A DNA stretch of 64,000 nt from Kozakia baliensis (GCF_001787335.1 NZ_CP014674.1:2026501-2090500), one strand, 5' to 3'; shown: positions 24,028 to 32,844, numbered from the stretch's first letter. Notes: generated by a model from the letters alone, not told the origin. Numbers and translations are program-made.

Positions 24028-24894
24028 TCAGACCGGTTTCGCCAGCGGCAATTTCGAGCCGACCAGATGTCGCGCACCGATCACCTCGCGCCGAAAACGA
24101 AACAGGCGCGCCGGGCGGCCCTGCGTTTGCAACTCCACATCCGGCGTCTCTTCCACCAGTTCCTGCTGCAAAATCAGCCGTCGGAAATTCTGTTTGTGCA
24201 TGGGCCTTCCGGCCACCGCCTCCACCGTGCGCTGCAATTGCAGCAACGTGAACGTCTCGGGCATCAGTTCGAAAATCACAGGCCGATAGCGGATTTTCGC
24301 CCGAAGGCGCGCCATGGCCGTAGCCAAGATGCGGCGATGGTCCCGCGCCATGATCATGCCCGGTAGAACGACGCCCTGACGATGCGGCGCTTCGGCTACC
24401 AGCCCGGCTTCCCACAGCAATTCGTAACGCTGCAAAACCAGTTCATCGTCCCAGGATTGTCGGTTGAAGCCGAAAGCCAGATCGCAGCGCTGACGCCGGT
24501 CGATCGGCCCTGCCTCACACCAGTGCGCAAGGCGTGCTTCGATTTTATCCAGCAGAACCTGTCCGACCGAGCCGGATTGGTCTTCCCAGGGGAAATATTC
24601 GTACCAACCCCGCCATCCCTCGCGCTCATCGCCAATCCGCGTCAGGGCCATATAAGAGATGCGGATCAGACGGCCCTCATTATCCTCCGGTGCATCCGCG
24701 AAAGTATAAAGCTGCTCGACATGTCCGAGATGATAGCCCGTCTGCCGCTCCACCCACAGACGTAACCCTTTCTGCAAGGAACGATGGGAGGTTTCCAGCG
24801 GGCCGGACGGCAGAGCATGGCCGTTTTTCAACGTCAGCACCATCGGCGCGCCATCTTGCACGGCGATCAGCACCGCCACCAATTCGGAACGCAT
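24028..24894 (-). CDS. nadQ: NadQ-type Nudix-related transcriptional regulator of NAD synthesis
   Basis: A 288-aa regulator of the NrtR/NadQ type found in alphaproteobacteria beside nadABC. Residues 1-160 are a Nudix-like domain whose box is degenerate: PSGPLETSHRSLQKGLRLWV lacks the REUxEE catalytic core, so it senses rather than hydrolyses. YEYFPWEDQSG and WDDELVLQRYELLWEAGLV follow. Residues about 190-275 form the winged-helix part (FELMPETFTLLQLQRTVEA, MHKQNFRRLILQQELVEET, GRPARLFRFRRE). ATG at 24894 starts five bases after the stop of the upstream iron-sulfur gene, so translation is coupled. It probably represses nadABC when NAD or a derivative is plentiful. Confidence 0.9.
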   Translation of the reverse strand: MRSELVAVLIAVQDGAPMVLTLKNGHALPSGPLETSHRSLQKGLRLWVERQTGYHLGHVEQLYTFADAPEDNEGRLIRISYMALTRIGDEREGWRGWYEYFPWEDQSGSVGQVLLDKIEARLAHWCEAGPIDRRQRCDLAFGFNRQSWDDELVLQRYELLWEAGLVAEAPHRQGVVLPGMIMARDHRRILATAMARLRAKIRYRPVIFELMPETFTLLQLQRTVEAVAGRPMHKQNFRRLILQQELVEETPDVELQTQGRPARLFRFRREVIGARHLVGSKLPLAKPV

Positions 24895-24899
24895 ATCGT

Positions 24900-25382
24900 T
24901 CACGCCGAGACCACCTGCCCCGTCGAGAGCATCAGCAAGCCGCGCAGGATTTCCTCCGGGCTGGGCGGGCAGCCGCGCAACGCTACGTCGCAGCGCGTGA
25001 CGCCGTTCAAACCCGCCGACAGCACGCCGCCCAAAATCGCGTAATTCTCGGCGAACGGCCCTGCACCGAGCGCGCAATCGCCGATTGCGATCACGCCTTT
25101 GGGCGCAGGCATCGCCTCCCAATTCCGGCGCAACCACGGAGCCATGGCGCGCGTCACCACGCCGGTGATCAGCAGCAATTCGGCGTCATGCGGGGTTTCG
25201 ACGAAACGGATATCATGGCGCGCCAAATCATAAGCCGCGCCACGCAATGCCGAGAGTTCCACTTGGCACCCCTCGCACCCGCCGGCGGACATAGGCAGCA
25301 ACGTCAAAGGGCGCGGCGCAGTCGGCAGTTTGCTCTTGGGGCGCCAATGCGCCGCGTCGAGCAAGGCGCGCATCAAGGGCAT
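24900..25382 (-). CDS. Orphan [NiFe]-hydrogenase small-subunit/NuoB-like iron-sulfur protein (HycG/HyfI type)
   Basis: A 160-aa protein of the NADH-ubiquinone oxidoreductase 20-kDa subunit family, closest in pattern to HycG/HyfI of energy-converting hydrogenases. With numbering from ATG 25382 the ligands of the proximal [4Fe-4S] cluster are kept: GGCEGCQVEL (C36, C39), GDCALGAG (C103) and RGCPPSPEE (C138). DAELLLITGVVTRAMAPWLR is the family's central motif. No large subunit, membrane subunit or maturation gene is present, so it cannot form a hydrogenase from local genes. It is divergent from the NUDIX gene and coupled to nadQ by a five-base gap. Its function here is unknown. Confidence 0.85.
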   Translation of the reverse strand: MPLMRALLDAAHWRPKSKLPTAPRPLTLLPMSAGGCEGCQVELSALRGAAYDLARHDIRFVETPHDAELLLITGVVTRAMAPWLRRNWEAMPAPKGVIAIGDCALGAGPFAENYAILGGVLSAGLNGVTRCDVALRGCPPSPEEILRGLLMLSTGQVVSA

Positions 25383-25447
25383 GGACAAACTTCCAGCATG
25401 GTCATCCTTTGGGGATAGCAGAGAAACAATTTCCTGAAAGGCCCGTC

Positions 25448-26110
25448 ATGCCGTTGTTGCGTTTCGCCGATCATATTCCCGACGCCCTTTATAACGCCAT
25501 CCGCAACGCGCCGCATGTGCGCCGCTGGCTTGACCATACCGCCACGCGCTTCGACCTGCATGAAGTGCTGATCCGCGATGTCGGCCTGTTCGGAGAACGC
25601 GTGGGATTCGTTTTTTTAGAGGCGGATGTGCGGCATGAAGGCAAGAGAATTCCAAAATATGCTTTCCTGCGCGGAGATGCTGCGGCAGCGCTGATCGTTC
25701 TGCGCTGCGAAGGCGAGCCGGACCGCACTTTGCTGACTTGCGAGCCCCGCCTGCCGATCGCTTACCCGAATTTCTTATCCCTGCCCGCAGGAATGCTCGA
25801 CGGTGGAGAATTCGCCAGCACGATGTTGCGCGAACTAGGTGAAGAAATCGGCGCGGACCTTCCCGTCAAAGCGGATGATTTGATCGAACTGACACGCTAT
25901 TGGCCCTCCCCCGGCGGTTGCGACGAGGCGGTGGCGGTTTTCTATGCGGAACTCGATGTAAGCCCCGAACTGATCGCCAAGCTCGATAACCGCGCCACCG
26001 GCAACGCCGCCGAACATGAAGAACATTCATGTGCGCGTCATCAAGCTCGACGATCTCCCGCATATCGGCATGACGGACGCCAAAACGCTGTTGGGCTATC
26101 ATCTTTATAA
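25448..26110 (+). CDS. NUDIX hydrolase (ADP-sugar diphosphatase type) with a frameshifted C-terminus
   Basis: NUDIX enzyme similar to plant-type ADP-sugar pyrophosphatases. ATG 25448 has AAAGG upstream. The Nudix box LPAGMLDGGE...MLRELGEEIG is intact at about residues 114-137, followed by the family motif PSPGGCDE. After EHEEH (26012-26026) the frame departs from the family: it runs to a stop at 26110 with an unrelated tail. The expected ending (IHVRVIKLDD...TDAKTLLGYHLYKARKA) is read in another frame from 26025 to the TGA at 26133-26135. Either two bases were lost at GAACATTCAT, or it is a sequencing error. The catalytic core is unaffected; the dimerising C-terminus may be lost. Confidence 0.8.
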   Translation: MPLLRFADHIPDALYNAIRNAPHVRRWLDHTATRFDLHEVLIRDVGLFGERVGFVFLEADVRHEGKRIPKYAFLRGDAAAALIVLRCEGEPDRTLLTCEPRLPIAYPNFLSLPAGMLDGGEFASTMLRELGEEIGADLPVKADDLIELTRYWPSPGGCDEAVAVFYAELDVSPELIAKLDNRATGNAAEHEEHSCARHQARRSPAYRHDGRQNAVGLSSL

Positions 26111-26140
26111 GGCGCGCAAAGCCGCCTTGGCGTGAGCGGA

Positions 26141-26165
26141 GCGGGAATGATCCCCGCCCCGCATG
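26141..26165 (+). terminator. Probable terminator of the NUDIX gene
   Basis: GCGGG (26141-26145) and CCCGC (26153-26157) form a short GC stem. A TTTTT run comes about a dozen bases further on (26169-26173), further than ideal. It lies between the NUDIX gene, in its restored frame ending at 26135, and the convergent S46 peptidase. Confidence 0.4.
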
Positions 26166-26172
26166 AGGTTTT

Positions 26173-28266
26173 TCAGAGATGGCCGTGGAGGAGTTCGTCG
26201 GCCAGCTTGTCCTCATGATAGACGTCGCGCAGCGCCGCCATGATCGCGCTGGTATCGGTCGCAACGGCGCGATTGGTCTCGATATCGTAATACAGATCGC
26301 CCGCGAGGCTCGGCAGGTTGCCGTCGAAAATCAGGCCGACCGCATGGCCTGCGCGGTCAATCACCGGGGAGCCTGAATTACCGCCGACGATATCGTTCGT
26401 GCTGACGAAATCGAGATGCGTCGAGAGCGTCAGGCGCGGTTTCGCTTCCGTCCAGCTTTGCGGCAACTTGAACGGGTCGCTCCCTGTAGCGTGGCGATAC
26501 ATGCCTGCGAAATCGGTGAACGGTGCAATCGCCTTGCCGTCCTGATTCCATCCCTTCACCGTGCCGAACGAAAGGCGCGGCGAGAACGTCGCGTCCGGGT
26601 AAAGCGCATCGAGTTTGTTCTCGGCTTTGGCGCGCGCGAACTGGGCGCGAGCAATGTCGCCCTGGCCCTGGCGCATCGGGTTTTGCACCTGATCTTCCAG
26701 CTTCTTATGCATCGCCTCATAGGAAGGATGCAGCGCCCGCACGAGCACAATCAGCGGATCGGTGGAGGCCGCAATCGCTTTCTGGCCGCCTTTCCAGAGC
26801 GCCAGACGCGCTGCCGGATCGCCCAGCTTGGTGCCTTTCACCAACTCCGCCGCGCGTTCGTCGGGCGTGGCGTTGCCGAGCGCCAGCTTCACTTGCGAAT
26901 CGTCCTCGCCCAGGATCTGGCGCATTTTCGTCAGGCCGAGCGCCAGCGTCATGGTTTCGAGTTCAGGATGGAACGGCGTACGCGCGCCCAACTCCGCTTC
27001 GATCTCGCTTAGTTCCGCTTCATGGAAGCCCGCGCGACGTTGGGCGTCCGGCTTGGCGCGTTGCGTGGCCCCTTCGACGAGCACCAGCGCATTTTCGCCA
27101 ATGCCATGAAACAGCATGGTCAAAGCCAGATTGTTTTTGAAAACCTGCTTTTGCACGGCGATGGCCGCATCCACTTTGGCGTAGGGCTGGCCGTATTCCT
27201 TACGACGCGCCGGATCGGCATCGATCCAACCCTGCAAAGCGCGGTCTTCCTGTTCGCGCTTGGGCACGATTCCACTTGTCAGAAGCGCTTCTTCGATACC
27301 GGAATAGGCTTTCAGGCTGTTCTGGACATGAAACAGCGTGTTCTCGGCTTCCTGCCGGTGTGCGTCGCTCTCACGGCTATATTGCCACAGCGCCGCCTCT
27401 TGAGAGTTCAACATGGCGATGATGGCCGGGTTGCTGATATCGCGCTGAAACGCCAGTGCCGAAGCCGGAAGGCTACGCTGGGTGCGCCCAGGATTGCCGG
27501 AGGTGAACACCAGATCGCCCGCTTGAGGGCCTTTTGCGTCGAATTGCAGGAACGGCGTATGCACGGGCTTGCCGTTATCGAATACGCGCAGCATCGACAG
27601 ATCGATATCGTAACGCGGATAATTGAAATTATCAGGGTCCCCGCCGAAGAAGGCGATATTCTGTTCCGGCGCCATGACCATGCGCACATCCTGGTAGCGG
27701 CGGTAGCGATAGAGCGCCGTCTGCCCACCATGATACAGCGTGACGAAATCGCAACGCCAATGCGCGCCATCGTTATGGACGCATTCCTTGGTCAGGCGGC
27801 TTTCCACTTCCTGCATGGCCTGGGTATAAGCGGCGTCATGCTTGCCCTGCGTGGCTTGTGCGACCTGCGCCGTGACATCCGTGATGCCATCGAGACGGTC
27901 CAGTTCCATACCGGGGCATTGAGGTTCCTGCGCGACCCCGGAGGAGAAAAACCCGTTGCTGAAATAATCGTGGCTCTTGTCCGACAGAGCGGAGAGGCAC
28001 GCATTGGCGCAATGATGGTTGGTCATGACCAACCCGTCTCCAGACACGAACGAAGCCGAGCAGCCCGCCGCCAGACGCGCGGAGGACTGCACGACATGGC
28101 TGATCCACTCGGCGGAAGGCTTGAAATGATAAGCCTTCTCCAATTGCGCCTTCGGCAGATGATCGAACGTCCACATGCCTTCATCCGCGAGCGCCGTTCC
28201 TGGGCGAGCGAAGCTTAAGCTCGTAGCCGCCAGCAGAAGCGCGGGCAGGAAAGATTTGATCGGCAT
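26173..28266 (-). CDS. S46 family dipeptidyl-peptidase
   Basis: Exported serine peptidase of the S46 (DPP7/DPP11) family, 697 aa, which removes dipeptides from peptide N-termini in the periplasm. Signal peptide ends near ALA-DE (residue 28). The catalytic histidine is in VMTNHHCANAC (about residue 84), the aspartate in DNFNYPRYDIDLSMLR, and the serine in DIVGGNSGSPVID near the C-terminus. Conserved cysteines around the histidine are typical. I use ATG 28266; GTG 28272 is better spaced from GGAG and adds two residues. It is divergent from cysQ. Confidence 0.92.
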   Translation of the reverse strand: MPIKSFLPALLLAATSLSFARPGTALADEGMWTFDHLPKAQLEKAYHFKPSAEWISHVVQSSARLAAGCSASFVSGDGLVMTNHHCANACLSALSDKSHDYFSNGFFSSGVAQEPQCPGMELDRLDGITDVTAQVAQATQGKHDAAYTQAMQEVESRLTKECVHNDGAHWRCDFVTLYHGGQTALYRYRRYQDVRMVMAPEQNIAFFGGDPDNFNYPRYDIDLSMLRVFDNGKPVHTPFLQFDAKGPQAGDLVFTSGNPGRTQRSLPASALAFQRDISNPAIIAMLNSQEAALWQYSRESDAHRQEAENTLFHVQNSLKAYSGIEEALLTSGIVPKREQEDRALQGWIDADPARRKEYGQPYAKVDAAIAVQKQVFKNNLALTMLFHGIGENALVLVEGATQRAKPDAQRRAGFHEAELSEIEAELGARTPFHPELETMTLALGLTKMRQILGEDDSQVKLALGNATPDERAAELVKGTKLGDPAARLALWKGGQKAIAASTDPLIVLVRALHPSYEAMHKKLEDQVQNPMRQGQGDIARAQFARAKAENKLDALYPDATFSPRLSFGTVKGWNQDGKAIAPFTDFAGMYRHATGSDPFKLPQSWTEAKPRLTLSTHLDFVSTNDIVGGNSGSPVIDRAGHAVGLIFDGNLPSLAGDLYYDIETNRAVATDTSAIMAALRDVYHEDKLADELLHGHL

Positions 28267-28402
28267 TCGCACGGGTTCTCCAAAATGTAATGTTACTGTT
28301 CGAAACACGTCCTTGTGAAATTTACAAGACGTTAGGCGCTCTGCCTTATCTTTGTCCGAATTGCCTCATGACGCGCTAGGGAACATGCGGTAAGTCAAAA
28401 TC

Positions 28403-29215
28403 ATGAACGCTGATATTTCCATGCGCGGCGGCAGCGACGACCGTGCTCTTCTTGCGCTCGCCGCACGCCTGGCCGACGAAGCCGCCGCGTTGATTCGAGA
28501 TATCCGCGCCCGCGGTTTCGCCACCGAGATCAAGTCCGATCATTCCCCCGTAACGGAAGCCGACCGCGCGGCGGAGGAGCATATTCTCGCAGGATTGCGC
28601 GCCGCGACGCCCGATATTCCCGCGATCGGCGAGGAAGAAGTGGCGGCCGGGCAGGAAACGGCGGTCACGGAAAGCTATTGGCTGGTAGACCCGCTGGACG
28701 GCACGCGCGAGTTCGCGGCGGGGCGAGACAATTTTACCGTCAATATCGGCCTTATCCGCCATGCTAAGCCCGTGCTCGGCGCGGTGGCGTTGCCCGCCTA
28801 CCATCAGCTTTATACCGGGCTTGTGGGCGTCGAAGCGACACGCACGGATGCGCATGGACGTGTCGTGATTCACGCGACTCTTCCCCCTGCTGAAGGGCTG
28901 CGCGTTCTCGCATCGCGCCACTACGCCAACGATCCGCGCCTCGCCGAATGGCTGGCCGGGCGGAAAGTGGCCTCGCTTGGCAATATCGGCTCAGCGGCCA
29001 AGTTCGTCCGGGTGGCGGAAGGCGAAGCGGATTTCTACCCGCGCCTCGGCCCGACGATGGAGTGGGACACCGCAGCGCCTCAAGCCGTAGTCGAGGCGGC
29101 TGGGGGCCATGTTTTAAGCGAATCCGGCGAAGCTTTACGATATGGTAAGAAAGATTGGCTTAATCCACCTTTCCTATGTACGGGCCGCACGACCAAGGGC
29201 GAGACACATTCATGA
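28403..29215 (+). CDS. cysQ: 3'(2'),5'-bisphosphate nucleotidase CysQ
   Basis: CysQ, 270 aa, removes the 3' phosphate from PAP/PAPS, recycling the by-product of sulfate assimilation. It belongs to the inositol monophosphatase superfamily and needs Mg2+. Metal-binding motifs are GEEE (76-79) and DPLDGTREF (96-104), with EWDTAAPQAVVEAAGG as the C-terminal motif. A second ATG (residue 7) is an alternative start. The stop codon overlaps the tsaC start by four bases, beginning a tightly packed operon of four genes. Confidence 0.94.
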   Translation: MNADISMRGGSDDRALLALAARLADEAAALIRDIRARGFATEIKSDHSPVTEADRAAEEHILAGLRAATPDIPAIGEEEVAAGQETAVTESYWLVDPLDGTREFAAGRDNFTVNIGLIRHAKPVLGAVALPAYHQLYTGLVGVEATRTDAHGRVVIHATLPPAEGLRVLASRHYANDPRLAEWLAGRKVASLGNIGSAAKFVRVAEGEADFYPRLGPTMEWDTAAPQAVVEAAGGHVLSESGEALRYGKKDWLNPPFLCTGRTTKGETHS

Positions 29216-30219
29216 CTGAAATCCTGAAAGCCGATCCGGCTGGCATCGCCCGCGCCGCCGAATTTCTGCTCGATGGCAAGCTCGTCGCTTTCGGGACCGA
29301 GACGGTCTATGGGTTAGGCGCGCTGGCAACCTCGGACGCCGCTGTGGCGCACATCTTCGCCGCCAAAAACCGCCCCCGTTTCAATCCGCTCATCAATCAT
29401 TTCGCCGATGCTGAAACTGCGTTCAAACAGGTTCAGACGAACGAACTGGCGCTGAAACTCGCCGAAGCCTTTTGGCCCGGTCCGCTGACGTTGGTGTTGC
29501 CGCGCGGCCCGAATGCGACCATCTGCGATCTCGCCGCTGCCGGTTTACCGACCCTCGCCCTGCGCGTTCCACGCGGACAAACCACCCACGCGCTCCTTAA
29601 TGCCGTCGGCCAACCCATCGCAGCGCCTTCCGCGAACCCTTCCGGCCGCGTCAGCCCATCGGATGCTTTTCATGTTCTGCGCAATATGGAAGGCAAAATC
29701 GACGCCATTTTGGATTCCGGCCCCTGTTCGGTCGGGCTGGAAAGCACAGTGCTGGATTTGAGTCGCGAAGTGCCTTTCCTGCTGCGACCCGGCGGCGTGA
29801 CGCTCGAACAATTGACGCCGATTTGCGGCGTCATCCGCAACCCTGACGATTACGCCACCAAGCTTCCCGCTTCTCCCGGCATGCTGGCATCACATTACGC
29901 ACCCGTCCTACCCGTGCGCCTCAATGCGGAGCATGTCGAGCCGGGCGAAGCATTGCTGGCATTCGGCACGCCGCTGCCGGGCTCGAAGCTGACATGGAAT
30001 CTTAGCGAAAGCGGAGATTTGGAAGAAGCGGCGGCGCGTCTGTTCGCCGGATTGCGCTTTCTGGATAGCGAAGGTGCGCGGCGGGGTCTGCATGGTATCG
30101 CCGCGATGCCCGTGCCACGCCATGGGCTGGGTCTTGCCATTCTCGACCGCCTCCGTCGTGCCGCCAGCCCACGCCCGCCAGCCGGAGGCGATGACGATCT
30201 TGAGGCTTCCCTTTCCTAA
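29212..30219 (+). CDS. tsaC: L-threonylcarbamoyladenylate synthase (Sua5/TsaC2 type)
   Basis: Makes threonylcarbamoyl-AMP from threonine, bicarbonate and ATP for the t6A37 modification of ANN-decoding tRNAs. The 335-aa length means the two-domain Sua5 form: YrdC domain (about 1-200, with LVAFGTETVYGLGA, KNRPRFNPLINHF, LALRVPRG, PIAAPSANPSGRVSP) and a C-terminal Sua5 domain (from PASPGMLASHYAP). ATG 29212 overlaps the cysQ stop. The next gene starts directly after its TAA. Confidence 0.95.
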   Translation: MTEILKADPAGIARAAEFLLDGKLVAFGTETVYGLGALATSDAAVAHIFAAKNRPRFNPLINHFADAETAFKQVQTNELALKLAEAFWPGPLTLVLPRGPNATICDLAAAGLPTLALRVPRGQTTHALLNAVGQPIAAPSANPSGRVSPSDAFHVLRNMEGKIDAILDSGPCSVGLESTVLDLSREVPFLLRPGGVTLEQLTPICGVIRNPDDYATKLPASPGMLASHYAPVLPVRLNAEHVEPGEALLAFGTPLPGSKLTWNLSESGDLEEAAARLFAGLRFLDSEGARRGLHGIAAMPVPRHGLGLAILDRLRRAASPRPPAGGDDDLEASLS

Positions 30220-30756
30220 ATGAACGAAAAACTCGACCCCAAGGAACTCAAAGTCCTTTCAGACATCCTGGCGCTGGTGCTGGAAGACCAAGCGGGTCAG
30301 GCCTCTACCGCGCTGGACGCCATCCGTGCCCGCGCCAAGCGCAACAACGTGACGGGAGGCGCGCTGAAAAACCTGTTCGTGGCGATTGCGCCGGATCCGC
30401 CTCAAAAGGCGCGTACACGAACCCGCACACGCAGCACCGCCAGCAACAACACGGCGGAAAGCATCGAGTCACGGCAGCGCATCACCACGCTGACGAACGA
30501 TCTGCGCCAGCTCGACCTCGAACTACGCACCAGCCGCGCCCGCGTGGATGCCCTGCGAACCGAGTTGCATCAAACGCAGCAATCGCGCGCGGAACTTCAG
30601 ACGCTTCTCCATCACCAAAAAGGACGCCGCAGCACGCGGATGTCCGTGCTTTGGTGGGCTTTCGGCGTGGGCGCGCTCATCGGGATCGCGGGGACGCAGT
30701 TCGCGCATTCCATTTTGGATATTCCTCACCCTGACAACGCCGTTTTCCTGCACTGA
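30220..30756 (+). CDS. Coiled-coil membrane protein of unknown function
   Basis: A 178-aa protein I do not recognise. Residues 1-55 are a helical acidic/basic region (KELKVLSDILALVLEDQAG), 60-75 an Arg/Thr-rich linker (RTRTRTRSTASNN), 80-135 a strong coiled coil, and 140-162 one membrane segment (VLWWAFGVGALIGIAGTQF) with a short outer tail. The topology suggests a cytoplasmic coiled coil tethered to the inner membrane. Its ATG abuts the tsaC stop and it is followed after 10 bp by an FAD oxidoreductase, so it is cotranscribed. Confidence 0.75.
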   Translation: MNEKLDPKELKVLSDILALVLEDQAGQASTALDAIRARAKRNNVTGGALKNLFVAIAPDPPQKARTRTRTRSTASNNTAESIESRQRITTLTNDLRQLDLELRTSRARVDALRTELHQTQQSRAELQTLLHHQKGRRSTRMSVLWWAFGVGALIGIAGTQFAHSILDIPHPDNAVFLH

Positions 30757-30766
30757 GAATTCTGCC

Positions 30767-32185
30767 GTGACGCTTTACAACGACCTGCTGACTCAACTGG
30801 CCGACAAGCTTGGCCCCAATGGCCTTCTTACCGCGCCGGACGCTATCGCGCCCTATTGCCGCGATTGGCGCGGCCTATTTCAGGGCCAGGCTTTGGCCGT
30901 GTTGCGTCCCGCCAGCACGCAGGAGCTTTCGGACGCCTTGGCGCTCTGCGCATCTTACCCGACACCGCCGAACATCGTGCCGCAAGGTGGAAATACGGGC
31001 CTCTGCGGCGGTGCGACCCCCAATGCGGAAGGCGCGAATATCGTCGTTTCGCTGTCTCGCATGCGGGCCATCGGGCCGCTGGACACGACGGACAACACGT
31101 TAGCGGTCGAAGCCGGCGCAACGTTGCAAGCCGCCCAGGAAGCCGCTGCGGCAGAAGGTATGGTGCTGCCGCTTTCCATCGCGTCCGAAGGTTCCGCGCA
31201 GATTGGCGGCATCGTGGCGACCAATGCTGGTGGCAGCAAAGCCTTACGTTACGGTTCGGCACGCGAATTGGTGGCGGGCATCGAAGCCGTGTGCATCGAT
31301 GGCGCGAAACTGGATCTGATGCGCTCCCTCCGCAAGGACAATACCGGCTACGCCCTGCGGCAATTGCTGGTCGGCTCCGAAGGCACGCTGGCCATCGTCA
31401 CCAAGGCGTTGTTGCGCGTGCAGCCCGCGCCCAATGTGCGCGAAGTCGCTTTCTGCGCCTTGCCGGACGATACCGCGGTTTTGCATTTATTTCGGATTGC
31501 CCAGCAACGCGCCTCCGGCAATTTGGAAGCGTTCGAATATATTTCCGGCACCGCGATGAACGTCGCGACGACTTATGTCGAAGGGCTTTCCCTTCCCTTC
31601 GTCGAATCCGCACCCGCCTATGTGCTGCTTGAACTGGCAGGACAAGACGCCGCACTCCGCGAGACGCTGGAAGCCATTCTCGAACAGGCGCTAGAAGAAG
31701 AATGCGTCATCGACGCCGTTCTGGCTGAAAACCAAAGTCAGGCCCAGGCGCTCTGGCGTCTGCGGGAGGAGCAATCCGAAGCGCAGCGTCTCGCGGGCGC
31801 ATCGATCAAGCATGACATCTCCGTGCCGGTGCCGGACGTGCCGGAACTCTTGGCGCGAGCAACACGGGAATGCACAGCCCTCATGCCGGATGTGCGCGTC
31901 GCGCCGTTCGGGCATATTGGAGATGGCAATATCCATCTCAATATCGTGCAGCCCGCGACCATGCCGGCCGATGTGTTTCTTAAGGAAGGCAAGGCGTTGA
32001 CGGAAGCGATCCACGCCGCCGTCAAAGCGCTGGACGGATCGTTCTCGGCCGAACATGGCGTTGGTCAGCTCAAGACCGATTTGATGGAGACATGGCGCGG
32101 TGGCAAGGAACTCGAACTGATGCGCCGGATCAAAGCGGCGTTCGATCCGGAAGGCCGCCTCAACCCGGGAAAAGTGCTGCCTTAA
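30767..32185 (+). CDS. FAD-binding oxidoreductase (D-2-hydroxyacid dehydrogenase/GlcD type)
   Basis: A 472-aa flavoenzyme with a PCMH-type FAD domain (PQGGNTGLCGGATPNAEG, GSAQIGGIVATNAGGSKALR) and a C-terminal substrate domain (APFGHIGDGNIHLNIVQP, SFSAEHGVGQLKTDLM, LNPGKVLP). It oxidises a D-2-hydroxyacid such as D-lactate, D-2-hydroxyglutarate or glycolate; sequence alone does not tell which. The start is GTG at 30767, ten bases after the previous stop; an open frame further up overlaps that gene and is not used. It ends four bases into the convergent membrane protein gene. Confidence 0.9.
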   Translation: MTLYNDLLTQLADKLGPNGLLTAPDAIAPYCRDWRGLFQGQALAVLRPASTQELSDALALCASYPTPPNIVPQGGNTGLCGGATPNAEGANIVVSLSRMRAIGPLDTTDNTLAVEAGATLQAAQEAAAAEGMVLPLSIASEGSAQIGGIVATNAGGSKALRYGSARELVAGIEAVCIDGAKLDLMRSLRKDNTGYALRQLLVGSEGTLAIVTKALLRVQPAPNVREVAFCALPDDTAVLHLFRIAQQRASGNLEAFEYISGTAMNVATTYVEGLSLPFVESAPAYVLLELAGQDAALRETLEAILEQALEEECVIDAVLAENQSQAQALWRLREEQSEAQRLAGASIKHDISVPVPDVPELLARATRECTALMPDVRVAPFGHIGDGNIHLNIVQPATMPADVFLKEGKALTEAIHAAVKALDGSFSAEHGVGQLKTDLMETWRGGKELELMRRIKAAFDPEGRLNPGKVLP

Positions 32186-32715
32186 CGGGTGTTGAGGCCG
32201 CCCTCTATCGGCGTGAGGGTCGCGCGGCTCCGGGTGCGGCTTTCCTTGCGTGAAGGCGGTCGCGGCTGGCACGAGATCAGATAAAGCCCTAGGACGAACA
32301 CCAAATCCGATAGCGTCATGAACCATGACGACAGCGCCAGATTGCTCGGCGCGCTGACGCCCTGCCAAGCGGCGAGCAGCAGGAACGGAATGGATAGCGG
32401 GCGCATACCGGCCAACATCGGACGCAGCGGATTGGGCTGGCCGGGCTTCACCAAAGGCCGCGCACGGCTGATACCGATAAAAAACGCCAGCCCGACGCAC
32501 CATATCAACACATTGAACATGGCGTCGCCCAAGGAGAGGTGCCCCATGATGATCATGAGCACGACGGAGGCGGCATAGAACAAGATAGCGCCGAGTTGGC
32601 AACTCATCCCGACTTCAACGGCGGGCGTGCGTTCCGGTAGGCGATCCGCGATCGGCTGAAAGACGTTATCAAGCAACCAGCCGTCGAATTGATTGATACG
32701 ATCAGTGATGGACAT
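32182..32715 (-). CDS. Small inner membrane protein of unknown function
   Basis: A 177-aa protein with about four hydrophobic segments between residues 40 and 150 (for example GAILFYAASVVLMIIMGHLSL and SDLVFVLGLYLISC), a polar N-terminus with two tryptophan/aspartate positions (FDGWLLDNVFQPIADRL), and a basic C-terminal tail. I do not recognise a named family. It overlaps the convergent FAD oxidoreductase by four bases. It is divergent from the M16 peptidase gene with a 129-bp gap that holds two short hairpins. Confidence 0.75.
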   Translation of the reverse strand: MSITDRINQFDGWLLDNVFQPIADRLPERTPAVEVGMSCQLGAILFYAASVVLMIIMGHLSLGDAMFNVLIWCVGLAFFIGISRARPLVKPGQPNPLRPMLAGMRPLSIPFLLLAAWQGVSAPSNLALSSWFMTLSDLVFVLGLYLISCQPRPPSRKESRTRSRATLTPIEGGLNTR

Positions 32716-32844
32716 AGGATGGATTTAGCGCGCTCCCGCGCTCTTCGCATCTGTTTTCTGCCGCAGGCGATAGACAGCGCTCATCGGGCTGATACTCTGC
32801 TGCAAGGATAAATCGGTGCTTTGACACCGTTTCGGGAGAGTTGA

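Noticed and set aside
27022-28218. 398-codon plus-strand frame across the S46 peptidase gene
   Set aside because: Lies wholly antisense to the peptidase and shows the composition of a shadow frame.
31691-32602. 303-codon minus-strand frame over the FAD oxidoreductase and small membrane protein
   Set aside because: Overlaps a well-supported flavoenzyme in antisense and a membrane protein in another frame.
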